A stretch of DNA of 64,000 nt, from contig NZ_RXLP01000004.1 in the NCBI RefSeq assembly GCF_004332295.1, forward strand, positions 1 through 64,000. The letters are read 5' to 3'. The position numbers and the translations under genes were made by a program. Shown here piece after piece: positions 46,956 through 56,604 of this stretch. The notes beneath the pieces are model-generated. The model was not told where the DNA came from. It saw only the letters and a program-made list of their open reading frames with translations, and made no database searches. Position 1 is the first letter of the stretch. The number at the start of each line of letters is the position of its first letter. Source of the stretch: Alloscardovia theropitheci. GTDB taxonomy: Bacteria > Actinomycetota > Actinomycetes > Actinomycetales > Bifidobacteriaceae.

Positions 46956-47216
46956 ATGAACTGGTTGTTCGTTCTCAAGGTAACGCTCGAAGTCTTCGTA
47001 GTACTTTTGAGCATCATGCTTACAGCTCTTATTCTTATGCATAAGGGTAAGGGTGGCGGTTTATCCGACATGTTTGGTGGCGGAATTTCTGCAAATGCTG
47101 GTACATCTGGTGTTGCAGAGCGAAATTTGAACCGCATCACGGTGGTAGTTGCATTGTTGTGGATTGCAATTATCATCGGTCTTGACTTCATGGTCAAGTA
47201 TGGCTTAGGTGCATAA
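46956..47216 (+). CDS. secG: Protein-export subunit SecG
   Basis: An 86-residue inner membrane protein with two helices, about residues 5-26 and 60-80, and the typical conserved GKGGGLSDMFGGG loop. It accompanies SecYE in the translocon. ATG at 46956 with GGGAGG; an in-frame ATG at 46944 lacks a site. Position after tpiA is usual for actinobacteria. Confidence 0.96.
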   Translation: MNWLFVLKVTLEVFVVLLSIMLTALILMHKGKGGGLSDMFGGGISANAGTSGVAERNLNRITVVVALLWIAIIIGLDFMVKYGLGA

Positions 47217-47233
47217 GGGCACCAATAAAAACT

Positions 47234-47286
47234 TTATATGAGAACTGCGGCTTAGCGCCTGATGCTAAGCCGCAGTTCTCATATAA
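47234..47286. terminator. Very long perfect hairpin after secG
   Basis: 23-bp perfect stem (47234-47256 with 47264-47286), 7-nt loop. On the minus strand it is followed by a run of T, so it suits either direction. Confidence 0.75.
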
Positions 47287-47385
47287 GAAAAGAAATATAA
47301 TAATTCGTGATATTAGTCTAATTATGGAAAAGTAAAAGTCACGATTAAAGCAATTGCCTAGATAAGAGTATAAGCATTCCTCAAG

Positions 47386-47412
47386 TTGACTTAGGAATTT
47401 TTCACGTATGAT
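47386..47412 (+). promoter_or_regulatory. Possible promoter inside the secG-tal gap
   Basis: TTGACT (47386-47391), 15 bp, TATGAT (47407-47412). The spacer is short. It would start a transcript toward the terminator at 47552-47611. Confidence 0.3.
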
Positions 47413-47419
47413 AGTTATC

Positions 47420-47615
47420 ACTTTTATAAACGGGTATTTAAATTTTCTTTACCCGGCCGGAACCACGATAAGAGCGTTACTCGATATATTATTAGGTCTT
47501 TAATTAGGTCTTTTATTTCGATACGAAAACCTTGAGATTTTGCCCATTTTAAGGATAAAGTAAAGGTTGGCTATCTTCACGGGGAAGAAAAGCCAACCTT
47601 TACTTTATCCTGTTG
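47420..47615 (+). ncRNA. Possible small RNA in the secG-tal gap
   Basis: The ~460-bp gap 47217-47676 has no plausible protein gene. It holds the secG hairpin, the promoter-like site at 47386-47412, an internal GGGTA/TACCC hairpin around 47433-47456, and a repeated ATTAGGTCTTTAATTAGGTC stretch. It ends with the perfect 21-bp hairpin 47552-47611. Together this could be a ~190-nt RNA; no known RNA family is recognised. Confidence 0.25.
47552..47611. terminator. Perfect 21-bp hairpin downstream of tal
   Basis: Stem 47552-47572 with 47591-47611, 18-nt loop. Serves tal (minus) and/or a plus-strand transcript. Confidence 0.75.
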
Positions 47616-47676
47616 TATTTTGCCTTATCTGAGTCGAGACTACGCAGACCTGACCACAAATAAAACGTGATACACG

Positions 47677-48786
47677 CTATGCATTCACGCGGTCGATACC
47701 AGCCTGAACATCAGCGATTACGGAATCCCAAGACTTGATGAATGCAGCAACACCGTCAGCCTCAAGCTTGTCAGTTACCTGCTTGATGTCGATGCCAAGC
47801 TCAGCAAGCTTGTTCATTACTGCGTGGGATTCTTCGTAGGTGCCCTTAATAGAAGGAGCGCCGTTACCCTGTTCTGCGAGAGCGTCAAGGGTCTTTTCAG
47901 GCATAGTGTTTACTACGTCTTCAGCTACGAGTTCGTCAACATACTTAGATGGGGAGTATGCTGGGTTCTTTGTACCTGTGGAAGCCCAGAGTGGACGCTG
48001 ACGCTTTGCGCCTGCTGCTTCGAGCTCTGCCCATGCTGGATCATTTGCGAACTTGTTTTCGAAGAGTTCATATGCGATGCGTGCGTTTGCAACAGCAGCC
48101 TTACCTTCGAGAGCCTTAGCTTCTTCAGAGCCGTTCTCTTCGAGGAGCTTGTCTACTGCAGAATCAACGCGAGATACGAAGAAGGATGCAACAGAAGCAA
48201 TCTTAGTCAAATCATGACCATTTGCATGTGCCTGCTTAATACCTTCGATATAAGCATCAATTACCTGCTCGTAACGCTCAATAGAGAAGATCAAGGTTAC
48301 GTTTACAGAGATACCCTTAGCGAGAGTAGCAGTAATTGCTGGCAAACCTTCAAGAGTTGCAGGAATCTTAATCATTGCGTTTGGACGGTTTACCTTTTCC
48401 CACAATTCTATTGCCTGCTTTTCAGTGTTCTCAGTATCGTGTGCAAGACGAGGGTCAACTTCAATAGAAACGCGACCGTTAACGTAATCAGTAGCTTCTG
48501 CAATCTCGCGGAAGATATCTGTTGCATTACGTACATCGGTGGTAGTGAGCTCGCGGATAGCGGTCTCTACATCTACCTTGCCGAGCTCCTTAAGCTGTGC
48601 ATCGTAAGGACCTACCTGGCTCAAAGCCTTCTGGAAGATAGATGGGTTAGTAGTAACACCTACAACGTTCTTGTGAGCGATGAGGTCCTGCAAAGAGCCA
48701 GACTCGATACGAGTACGGCTCAAATCGTCGAGCCAAATAGAAACGCCAGAGTCGCTGGTCTTCTGAGTGTGCACATTCTGTGTCAT
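47677..48786 (-). CDS. tal: Transaldolase
   Basis: A 369-residue Schiff-base aldolase of the pentose phosphate/bifid shunt. It has WLDDLSRTRIESG, GVTTNPSIFQKAL and MIKIPATLEGLPAI with the active-site Lys, and FFVSRVDSAVD. The long N-terminus is typical of the actinobacterial class. ATG with AAAGGGGAAAA upstream. It follows tkt by 68 bp and is likely co-transcribed; both serve sugar phosphate rearrangement. Confidence 0.97.
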   Translation of the reverse strand: MTQNVHTQKTSDSGVSIWLDDLSRTRIESGSLQDLIAHKNVVGVTTNPSIFQKALSQVGPYDAQLKELGKVDVETAIRELTTTDVRNATDIFREIAEATDYVNGRVSIEVDPRLAHDTENTEKQAIELWEKVNRPNAMIKIPATLEGLPAITATLAKGISVNVTLIFSIERYEQVIDAYIEGIKQAHANGHDLTKIASVASFFVSRVDSAVDKLLEENGSEEAKALEGKAAVANARIAYELFENKFANDPAWAELEAAGAKRQRPLWASTGTKNPAYSPSKYVDELVAEDVVNTMPEKTLDALAEQGNGAPSIKGTYEESHAVMNKLAELGIDIKQVTDKLEADGVAAFIKSWDSVIADVQAGIDRVNA

Positions 48787-48854
48787 TATTTTCCCCTTTA
48801 TTGTGGAGTTAATTAAAAGGGCGGCAGTACAAACTTACCGCCCTAAAACTTGAG

Positions 48855-50951
48855 TTAAGCGCGAGCTGCAGCGATAGAAGCCTTAGCTTCTTCAACTACG
48901 TGCTCAGGAGTGATTCCAAGAGCAACCATGTTCTCAGCGCCGCCGCCCTGAAGGCCGAAGGACTCAATAGAAACAGCCTTACCATAAGAACCAAGGTACT
49001 TGTACCAAGAAAGGGCAAGACCAGCTTCTACAGATACGCGAGCCTTAACAGCTGCTGGGAGTACAGATTCCTTGTACTCATCAGTCTGCTGCTCGAACCA
49101 TTCCATAGATGGAACAGAAACAACGCGTGCCTTAATACCTTCAGATGCCAAAGTCTTAGCAGCTTCAACAGCATGCTGAACTTCCGAACCAGATCCCATA
49201 AGGATTACATCTGGTGTACCGTCGGTATCTACGAGAACGTAAGCACCACGCTTTACGCCATCCTTTGCCTTTTCAATTGTTTCAGCAAGGGTAGGAACGT
49301 TTTGACGAGTCAAAATCATTGCTACAGGTGCAGTGGATTCACGCTCAAAGTTGTAGCGGTATGCTTCAGCAGTTTCGAACTCATCTGCAGGTCGTACAAC
49401 TTCCAAGTTAGGAATAGCACGCATAGAAGCAAGATTTTCTACAGGCTGGTGAGTAGGACCATCTTCACCTACAGCAACAGAATCATGAGTCCATACATAG
49501 AGGTTAGGAATATTCATCAAAGCTGCAAGACGAACGGTTGGGCGCTCATAGTCGGAGAACATAAAGAATGTTCCATTGAATGGGCGAGTATGAGAACCAA
49601 GGATAATACCGTTAGTGATAGCACCCATAGCAAGTTCGCGTACACCGAAGTGAAGGACGCGACCGCCTTCGGATACGTTTGGCCAAGTCTTGGTAGCAAA
49701 CTCAGCAGGCAAGAAGGAAGGAGCTCCCTTAATAGTGGTGTTGTTTGATCCACCCAAATCAGCGGAGCCGCCCCAAAGTTCTGGCATTACAGCTGCAATT
49801 GCGTTAATTGCTGCACCAGATGCCTTACGTGTTGCAACTGAAGCACCAGCAGTAATACCTGCTTCGAGCTCATCAATTGCCTTATTAAAATCTGCTGGAA
49901 GATCGCCAGCAGCGAGACGATCGTAAAGCGCAGCCTTATCAGGGTTTGCAGCACGCCAAGCATTGAACTTTTCGTTCCACTCTTCGTGTGCCTGTGCACC
50001 ACGATCAGCTACCTTACGAGCGTGAGCGAGAGCTTCGTCATCAGCTGGGAATGCAACTTCAGGATCGAAGCCAAGTACCTTCTTAAGCCCTGCAACTGCT
50101 TCAGAACCAAGCTTAGAACCGTGAGAAGATTCATCGTTGGTCTTGCCTGGAGTAGGCCAAGCAATCAAAGTGTCAACCTTGATAAAGTGAGGACGATCAG
50201 TTACCTGTTCAGCCTTGTGCAAAGCAGCAGCAAGAGCTTCAGTATCTTCCTTGTAAGAACCATCAGGCTGTACGAAGGAAACTTCGTCGGTGTACCAACC
50301 CTGAGCCTCAAAACGCTTCAAAATATCTTCAGAGAAGGTCAAGTTAGTGTCGCCTTCAATCTGAATGTGGTTAGCATCGAAAATAACTGTCAAGTTACCG
50401 AGCTTCTGACCACCAGCAATAGATGCTGCTTCAGCAGAGATGCCTTCCTCGACATCACCTTCACCGCAGATAACCCATACCTTATGGTCGAATGGAGAAG
50501 TACCTGCTGGAGCTTCTGCATCAAGAAGATTACGCTGATAGCGCTGACCCATAGCAAAACCAACTGCAGAAGCAAGACCCTGACCAAGAGGTCCTGTAGT
50601 CATCTCAATACCAGGAGTCAAGCCATACTCAGGGTGACCAGGAGTGCGAGTACCCATAGTACGGAACTTCTTCAAGTCATCAAGAGTCAAATCATAACCA
50701 GAGAAGTACAACTGTACATACTGGGTCAAAGAAGCGTGACCGCCAGAAAGGATGAAACGATCGCGACCTTCCCAGTTAGGATCCTTTGGATCATGCTTGA
50801 TGAAATGCTGATAAAGAGTGTAAGCAATTGGAGCCAAGGACACAGGTGAACCTGGGTGACCAGAGCCTGCCTTCTCAACTGCATCTGCTGAAAGAACCTT
50901 AGCGAGCTTTACTGCACGCTCGTCAAGTTCAGTCCATGTGAAATCGGACAT
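48855..50951 (-). CDS. tkt: Transketolase
   Basis: A ~698-residue thiamine diphosphate enzyme. GSGHPGSPVSLAP at the start, GEGDVEEGISAEAASIAGG (ThDP motif GDG variant), the phosphate-binding HDSVAVGEDGPTHQPVE and FGVRELAMGAITNG are present. The Met in VYMSDFTWTELDERA (50951) is chosen as the family start; the frame is open to 51044. Upstream, GGAAGGAAAG lies ~14 nt away. With phosphoketolase elsewhere it serves the bifid shunt. Confidence 0.97.
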   Translation of the reverse strand: MSDFTWTELDERAVKLAKVLSADAVEKAGSGHPGSPVSLAPIAYTLYQHFIKHDPKDPNWEGRDRFILSGGHASLTQYVQLYFSGYDLTLDDLKKFRTMGTRTPGHPEYGLTPGIEMTTGPLGQGLASAVGFAMGQRYQRNLLDAEAPAGTSPFDHKVWVICGEGDVEEGISAEAASIAGGQKLGNLTVIFDANHIQIEGDTNLTFSEDILKRFEAQGWYTDEVSFVQPDGSYKEDTEALAAALHKAEQVTDRPHFIKVDTLIAWPTPGKTNDESSHGSKLGSEAVAGLKKVLGFDPEVAFPADDEALAHARKVADRGAQAHEEWNEKFNAWRAANPDKAALYDRLAAGDLPADFNKAIDELEAGITAGASVATRKASGAAINAIAAVMPELWGGSADLGGSNNTTIKGAPSFLPAEFATKTWPNVSEGGRVLHFGVRELAMGAITNGIILGSHTRPFNGTFFMFSDYERPTVRLAALMNIPNLYVWTHDSVAVGEDGPTHQPVENLASMRAIPNLEVVRPADEFETAEAYRYNFERESTAPVAMILTRQNVPTLAETIEKAKDGVKRGAYVLVDTDGTPDVILMGSGSEVQHAVEAAKTLASEGIKARVVSVPSMEWFEQQTDEYKESVLPAAVKARVSVEAGLALSWYKYLGSYGKAVSIESFGLQGGGAENMVALGITPEHVVEEAKASIAAARA

Positions 50952-51294
50952 GTAGACCAACTTTCCTTCCATTAGGTAAAGTTGCTTCACGCTCAACATA
51001 GTGCGATTAGCAACCCGTTTACGCATTTCATAGTAATAAGGCATAAAGACCTTTGCTGGCTTATTTCAGCCATTCGGCGCGCATACCCTTCATATTTATT
51101 CCGACGATTATTATTCTGTATTACTTACTAATAGCTGCTTCGTCATATTCGAGATTTCTCAAGACTAGATATCAAAAAGATACTCAATCTTAACGTAGAA
51201 ACCTCATCCTACGTTCATTACCAGCGATAATACCCTCGTAGTGCTTAAATTAGGTGTTAGAAATCCTATTTTGATCAAGACAAGGTAGAAATAG
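50952..51294. other. Gap between divergent tkt and dnaJ
   Basis: About 340 bp with no plausible gene apart from the possible tkt extension to 51044. It holds a small inverted repeat AACGTAG...CTACGTT (51192-51198 with 51209-51215) that could be an operator. No CIRCE or HAIR element was found. Confidence 0.4.
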
Positions 51295-52431
51295 ATGGCA
51301 GATTATTACGAGACTCTTGGCGTTTCTCGTAACGCAACAGATGATGAAATAAAAAAAGCATATCGTAAGCTTAGCCGTAAGTATCATCCAGATATTGCAG
51401 GTCCGGAATTTGAGGATAAATTCAAAGAAGTAAATACTGCTTACGATGTCTTGAGTGACCCCGAAAAACGTTCAATGTTTGATCAAGGCGTTGATCCTAT
51501 GTCGCCTAATGCAGGTGCAGGGGCTGGTTTTGGTTCAGCAGATTTTGGCGATATCTTTAGCACATTCTTTGGTGGTGGTTTCGGATCCGGTTCAGGACCA
51601 ATTCCACGTACCCAACCAGGACGCGATTCGCTTGCTAGCCTTAATGTGGAGCTTAAAACAGCTGTTTTCGGTAATCGTGAAAAGCTTAATGTCACTATGT
51701 ATGCTGTCTGCGATACGTGTCATGGAAATGGTAGTGCTGATGGAAGTGCTCCAGTAACATGTCCTCAATGTAATGGAAGCGGATCAGTACAGCGAGTTGT
51801 CCGTACGATGCTCGGTCAGATGATGTCTAGTCAGCCATGCGAACGTTGCGAAGGACACGGTACTATCATTGAAAATCCGTGCGCATCATGTCTTGGGCAA
51901 GGGCGTGTCCGTAAGCAGCGCACTATCACCGTTTCAGTTCCAGCAGGTGTGGAAGATGGCACCCGTTTGCGTTTGCAAGGTCAGGGGGAAGTCGGAGAAG
52001 GTGGCGGTTCTGCGGGAGACTTGTACGTTGATATCTCTGTTCGTCCAGACGAAACTTTCACACGCGATGGAAGTAACTTGCATTGTTGGATTCGTGTGCC
52101 AATGACGTGGGCTGTGCTTGGTCATGAGACTCATATCTCCACATTCGATGGAGACCGTACATTATCTATTCCAGCTGGATCACAACCTGAAGATACCATT
52201 ACGCTCGATAATTTAGGTGTAACAAAGCTTAATCGCGAGGAACGTGGAAACCTTATCGTCCACCTTGAGGTGAGTATCCCGAAGAAGTTGAGTAATCAAG
52301 AAAAGAAGTTAATTTCTGACTTTGAAGGGCTCAATAAAGAATCACAGCTCAAAGATAAGCCACAACAATCTTCAAAGAGCATTAAGCAAAATCGTGGCTT
52401 CTTTGAAAAACTACGTCACGCTTTTTCGTAA
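51295..52431 (+). CDS. dnaJ: Chaperone protein DnaJ
   Basis: A 378-residue co-chaperone of DnaK. J domain 1-70 with the HPD motif (KYHPDIAG), a Gly/Phe-rich linker (GAGAGFGSADFGDIFSTFFG), and four CXXCXGXG zinc repeats from CDTCHGNG to CASCLGQG. The C-terminal substrate domain begins at about 215. ATG at 51295 with AAGGTAGAAAT upstream. No hrcA or grpE beside it, so this is probably the second DnaJ. Confidence 0.96.
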   Translation: MADYYETLGVSRNATDDEIKKAYRKLSRKYHPDIAGPEFEDKFKEVNTAYDVLSDPEKRSMFDQGVDPMSPNAGAGAGFGSADFGDIFSTFFGGGFGSGSGPIPRTQPGRDSLASLNVELKTAVFGNREKLNVTMYAVCDTCHGNGSADGSAPVTCPQCNGSGSVQRVVRTMLGQMMSSQPCERCEGHGTIIENPCASCLGQGRVRKQRTITVSVPAGVEDGTRLRLQGQGEVGEGGGSAGDLYVDISVRPDETFTRDGSNLHCWIRVPMTWAVLGHETHISTFDGDRTLSIPAGSQPEDTITLDNLGVTKLNREERGNLIVHLEVSIPKKLSNQEKKLISDFEGLNKESQLKDKPQQSSKSIKQNRGFFEKLRHAFS

Positions 52432-52476
52432 ACTGCATGAAATGTAGATACTGACAGATATAGAAGGTTGCTGTTT

Positions 52477-52525
52477 AAGAAAGCTGGTGGAATCCCTAGA
52501 GCATAAGGATTCCACCAGCTTTCTT
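52477..52525. terminator. Bidirectional terminator dnaJ / kinase
   Basis: 19-bp perfect stem (52477-52495 with 52507-52525), 11-nt loop. Confidence 0.8.
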
Positions 52526-52562
52526 TAACGAGACTATATTTATAGAACTTTATAGAAAAGAG

Positions 52563-53387
52563 TTATAGAGAGGTAAGCAACTGTTTGCACATTGACCTAT
52601 ATTGACTTATATACCCTCCGCCGAAAAATACACAATGTCCTGCAATTGGGTAGAGCTGCCAAAGCGTACGTCGTTCTTCGAATCCTTTCTTAAGTGGATG
52701 AACTGTTTGGTATCCACGAAGTATGTCACTCATAAAACTCATACCAAACAGAGACAACATAGACAAGTCTTCTTCGCGGTGTCCACCATGAGCAGCAGGA
52801 TCGATGAGTACTGCCTCAACACTATCCAGAGGAGTTCCATCACTTGCAGTACTAGTCCACATGACATTGCCGCTCCACAAATCTCCATGGACACGTGCAG
52901 GCTTATCCTGTCCAGCCGATCCAAGCAAATCAGGAAGGGCATTAGACACACGTTCAGTTAATTCTAAGTCAGCAGAAGTTAAAAGTCCTCGCGAAATTCC
53001 AAGCTTAACCATAGGAATTAGCCGTCCTTGTGCAAAATAATCGACTACATTATTCCATTGTCCGGTATCCATAACGACCGGATCTTGCAAAGGACCAAAA
53101 TAGCACTTACCAGTGTAATGATCAGGAGCTTGCCCAAAATAGTCTGCCCCAAAATCATGCATATGAGCTAAGTCTCGACCAAATTGATACGCAGCATCTG
53201 GGGTGGCGCTAACAGCTGAAATTCTTTCGATATCGAGAAAATCTGATCCACATGATTCAACGTCTACAACGCGTGGACCTCCGTGAACTTGCGCTTCCTT
53301 AAGCCACATAAGTCCCTTAGCTTCACATTCGAAAAAACCTTCAGGAGCGAAGACTCGTGTCTTACGATGTATAGCTTTGCTACTCAT
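52563..53387 (-). CDS. Fructosamine-3-kinase/aminoglycoside phosphotransferase-like
   Basis: A 274-residue protein-kinase-like fold. The catalytic loop is VHGDLWSGNVMW and the metal site LIDPAAHGGHREEDLSM, the pattern of fructosamine kinases (PF03881 type), which reverse protein glycation by phosphorylating ketoamines; small-molecule kinase is also possible. ATG at 53387 with GGAGAAA upstream. Monocistronic. Confidence 0.88.
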   Translation of the reverse strand: MSSKAIHRKTRVFAPEGFFECEAKGLMWLKEAQVHGGPRVVDVESCGSDFLDIERISAVSATPDAAYQFGRDLAHMHDFGADYFGQAPDHYTGKCYFGPLQDPVVMDTGQWNNVVDYFAQGRLIPMVKLGISRGLLTSADLELTERVSNALPDLLGSAGQDKPARVHGDLWSGNVMWTSTASDGTPLDSVEAVLIDPAAHGGHREEDLSMLSLFGMSFMSDILRGYQTVHPLKKGFEERRTLWQLYPIAGHCVFFGGGYISQYRSMCKQLLTSL

Positions 53388-53515
53388 AACAGTATTTCTC
53401 CTTTGCGTTCCTATTTCTTTATATTCTATAGCACAAAGGCGGTTTTAGTGTTTGTTATCACACTTGATGGTTATGTTAATGATTGCAGCGACTACTAGAA
53501 ACCGTCAATCGCATA

Positions 53516-53524
53516 GGGGGGGGG
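53516..53524. repeat. G9 homopolymer next to a Shine-Dalgarno
   Basis: Nine consecutive G directly before AGGTAGAATG. A possible slippage site between the kinase gene and the malolactic gene. Confidence 0.75.
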
Positions 53525-53531
53525 AGGTAGA

Positions 53532-53573
53532 ATGAAAATACTAAATAAACGAAAGCGTGTCATCTATCCGTAA
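53532..53573 (+). CDS. Possible 13-residue micro-ORF upstream of the malolactic gene
   Basis: ATG 53532 follows GGAGG at 5 nt and encodes MKILNKRKRVIYP then TAA. Very basic, like the leader before marR. It lies ~105 nt before the malolactic gene. It could be a leader peptide or chance; there is no coding-potential evidence. Confidence 0.25.
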   Translation: MKILNKRKRVIYP

Positions 53574-53677
53574 CAAAAAATGCGATACGTGGAAACATTT
53601 AGAAGCGTACTGTAAAGCACGCAATTAAATATTAGAAAATAAATATATCGAAAAATCAAAGAAACGAGGAGCAGGAC

Positions 53678-55303
53678 ATGAATGCACGCGAAATACTCAA
53701 CGATCCCTTCTTGAATAAAGGTACTGCATTTACCCAAGATGAACGTGAACAGCTCGGTCTCGTAGGTATGCTTCCTCCTCAGGTGCAAACGATTGATGAG
53801 CAGTCTGCTCAGGCTTATGCGCAAATGAAGACAAAGACCAGCGATCTTGAAAAGCGCTTATTCTTGATGGAAATTTTCAACACGAATCGCACATTGTTCT
53901 ATCACATGTTCTCTCAGCATGTTGAAGAGTTCAACCCAATTGTTTATGATCCAACAATTGCTGAAACTATTGAAAACTATAGCAAGCTTTTCATCGATCC
54001 TCAGTATGCAGGCTATCTTGATGTCAATCACCCAGAAAATATTGAAGCAACGCTAAAGAATGCAGCAGGAGATCGCGATATTCGCCTTATTGTTGTTACC
54101 GATGCAGAAGGTATTCTCGGAATTGGCGATTGGGGCACAAATGGTGTTGACATCTCAGTCGGAAAACTTATGGTTTATACTGCGGCCGCAGGAATTGATC
54201 CAGCAACTGTTCTGCCACTTGTCATTGATGCCGGTACAAACCGTCAAGAATTGCTTGATGATCCTCAGTATCTAGGCAATCATCATGAACGTATTCGTGG
54301 TGAGAAATATTACGATTTCATTGATAAGTTCGTACAAACAGCCGAAAATCTTTTCCCTAAGCTTTATCTACACTGGGAAGACTTTGGTCGTGGAAATGCT
54401 GCAAATATTCTTGAAAAGTATCGCACTCAGATTCCTACATTTAACGATGATATTCAGGGGACTGGTATCGTAACTCTCGGTGGAATTTTCGGTGCTTTGG
54501 ATATTACTGGCGAAAAGCTTACTGATCAAGTGTACCTGTGCTATGGCGGTGGTACCGCAGGTGCGGGTATTGCCTCTCGTGTTCTTCGTGAAATGATGAG
54601 CGAGGGTTTGTCTGAGGAAGAGGCATACAAGCGTTTCTTCATGGTTGATAAGCAAGGTCTGCTCTTTGACGATATGGATGATTTGACCCCACAACAGCGT
54701 CCATTTGCTAAGAAGCGTTCCGACTATGACAATGCAGACAAACTCACAGATCTTCTTGAGGTTGTTAAGACAGTAAAGCCAACCATTCTTGTTGGCACCT
54801 CGACACAGCCAAATTCCTTTACAAAGGAAATCGTTGAGGAAATGCTTAAGATTACCGAACGTCCAATTATTTTCCCAATTAGCAATCCTACTAAGCTTGC
54901 AGAAGCCAGTGCAGAAGATCTCATCGCATGGTCTGACGGTAAGGCATTCGTTGCAACAGGTATCCCTGCAGGAACTGTTTCATATAACGGTGTCGATTAC
55001 ATTATCGGTCAGGCAAATAATGCTTTGATATACCCAGGACTAGGTCTCGGTATGCTTGCCTCTGAGGCATCATTGCTTACTGATGAAATGATCGGCGCTG
55101 CAGCTCATTCCTTGAGTGGCATTGTAAATCCTGGCGAGCCAGGAGCACCGGTCTTGCCGCCTTTCAAGTATGTCGCTGATGTATCCATCAAAGTTGCTGA
55201 AGCTGTTGCTAAGAAGGCTCAAGAACAGGGATTGGCTCGAGCTGAAGAAAAGGATATGGCGAAGGCTGTACGCGACTTCAAGTGGTATCCAGAATATAAG
55301 TAA
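53678..55303 (+). CDS. mleS: Malolactic enzyme
   Basis: A 541-residue NAD+/Mn2+ enzyme of the malic enzyme family that decarboxylates L-malate to lactate in one step. It has [85 protein letters not shown] for NAD and [17 protein letters not shown]. From memory it is strikingly close to the lactic acid bacterial MleS, more than to actinobacterial malic enzymes, suggesting transfer. ATG with GAGGAGC. Pairs with the permease 158 nt on. Confidence 0.9.
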   Translation: MNAREILNDPFLNKGTAFTQDEREQLGLVGMLPPQVQTIDEQSAQAYAQMKTKTSDLEKRLFLMEIFNTNRTLFYHMFSQHVEEFNPIVYDPTIAETIENYSKLFIDPQYAGYLDVNHPENIEATLKNAAGDRDIRLIVVTDAEGILGIGDWGTNGVDISVGKLMVYTAAAGIDPATVLPLVIDAGTNRQELLDDPQYLGNHHERIRGEKYYDFIDKFVQTAENLFPKLYLHWEDFGRGNAANILEKYRTQIPTFNDDIQGTGIVTLGGIFGALDITGEKLTDQVYLCYGGGTAGAGIASRVLREMMSEGLSEEEAYKRFFMVDKQGLLFDDMDDLTPQQRPFAKKRSDYDNADKLTDLLEVVKTVKPTILVGTSTQPNSFTKEIVEEMLKITERPIIFPISNPTKLAEASAEDLIAWSDGKAFVATGIPAGTVSYNGVDYIIGQANNALIYPGLGLGMLASEASLLTDEMIGAAAHSLSGIVNPGEPGAPVLPPFKYVADVSIKVAEAVAKKAQEQGLARAEEKDMAKAVRDFKWYPEYK

Positions 55304-55333
55304 ATCGTTGATGTAACACTTAGCACCATTAAT

Positions 55334-55378
55334 GCGTCACGTAGAAAAAACTTTCGTTTTAATCTCTATACGTGGCGC
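55334..55378 (+). terminator. Imperfect hairpin after mleS
   Basis: Stem 55334-55345 with 55367-55378 (one wobble, one mismatch) plus an inner AAAAC/GTTTT stem, followed by TTTATGG. It may reduce readthrough into the permease gene. Confidence 0.45.
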
Positions 55379-55461
55379 TTTATGGTGTAATCACAACTCT
55401 TTAAAGCGTTTATCGCTTTTACCTACTTAATTTATACCAGTAGATTTTCGAAAGAGGCATC

Positions 55462-56412
55462 ATGAATATCGATGTGCTATTAACCTCTATTCAAAGCATT
55501 ATTCCTATTATTGTTATTATTGTGCTCGGATATTTCCTCCAAGCTCGTGGTTGGTTTGGTGAGGAATTTGCTCCAAATCTTTCACGTCTTATTATGAATG
55601 TAGCTTTGCCTGCATCAATCTTCGTATCCGTATTGAAATATTTAACCCTTGATAAGTTAGTTAGCTTATCAAGCGGCTTGGTATACGTGTTTGCTGCCTT
55701 TGTGGGTACATATATTCTTGCTTTCCTTGCTGTATGGATTTTCAAAGTTCAACCAGGACGCCGAGGAACAATGATTAATACGTTCGCTAATGCGAATACT
55801 ATCTTTATTGGCCTGCCACTTAATATTGCATTATTTGGCGATAACGCTCTTCCATTCTTCCTCGTGTATTACATCATGAATACGATATCTACGTGGACAC
55901 TCGGTGTTTATCTGATGACTTCTGATAGTAAATCTGGTAAGAAGCAACAGACAAAGTTTAATTGGAAGAAACTTTTACCGGCTCCTCTGGTAGGCTTCCT
56001 TATTGCTCTAGTATTCCTTCTCGCACGTATACCAGTCCCTGACTTCGCAACTAATACACTGACCTATATAGGTAACTTGGTAACACCATTGTCATTAATT
56101 TACATTGGGATTACTTTACAAAAAGCAGGTTTAAAGACTATTCGTTTCGATCGCGATACTATTATTACTCTTGTTGGTCGATTCATCTTGGCACCAGCAT
56201 TAATGTTTAGTTTGCTTTACTTTACAGCTCATGGTATGCCTACCACTGAATTTAACACCTTTGTCATTCAGTCAGCTGCACCAGCTCTTGCTGTTCTGCC
56301 AATCTTGGCAAACCAGGGTGATGGTGATGTAGAGCTCTCCACAAATATTGTCACGATTAGCACGATTTTGTTCGTTATTGTAGTACCAATTGTTATGACT
56401 TTATTGGGCTAA
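55462..56412 (+). CDS. mleP: Malate permease of the AEC family
   Basis: A 316-residue auxin-efflux-carrier family transporter, about 10 membrane helices in two repeats (first helix IIPIIVIIVLGYFLQARG, mid Lys/Gln loop at about 150-165). Following a malolactic enzyme, the role is malate uptake and lactate release, as in mleS-mleP of lactic acid bacteria; substrate is inferred from context. ATG with GAAAGAGG upstream. Confidence 0.85.
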   Translation: MNIDVLLTSIQSIIPIIVIIVLGYFLQARGWFGEEFAPNLSRLIMNVALPASIFVSVLKYLTLDKLVSLSSGLVYVFAAFVGTYILAFLAVWIFKVQPGRRGTMINTFANANTIFIGLPLNIALFGDNALPFFLVYYIMNTISTWTLGVYLMTSDSKSGKKQQTKFNWKKLLPAPLVGFLIALVFLLARIPVPDFATNTLTYIGNLVTPLSLIYIGITLQKAGLKTIRFDRDTIITLVGRFILAPALMFSLLYFTAHGMPTTEFNTFVIQSAAPALAVLPILANQGDGDVELSTNIVTISTILFVIVVPIVMTLLG

Positions 56413-56440
56413 ACATTACAGGACCAGCGTATTATACAGT

Positions 56441-56474
56441 GGTATAGGTTTTACTATTATTTCGAACTTATACC
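56441..56474 (+). terminator. Possible hairpin after mleP
   Basis: 10-bp stem with one wobble (56441-56450 with 56465-56474). Confidence 0.35.
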
Positions 56475-56604
56475 CATATGTGTCTTTTCAGTTATGGTCA
56501 CCGCGTTAATCATTATCTCAATATGAAGGAGAGTTCTCTTTGCGATGCTATTTTTTTATCATGCATATAATCTAAATAAAAGCGTGTTTTAAAATATTTA
56601 AAAC

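Noticed and set aside
48900-50849. Long plus-strand open frames opposite tkt
   Set aside because: They mirror the minus-strand tkt codons and show no family motif; they are antisense shadows.
51045-51294. Search for CIRCE/HAIR heat-shock elements before dnaJ
   Set aside because: Only a partial match (AGTGCTTAA) near 51240 and no partner arm, so no heat-shock operator is claimed.
53388-53677. Other small ORFs in the gap before mleS
   Set aside because: Apart from the 13-residue micro-ORF none had a ribosome site; the rest is AT-rich.
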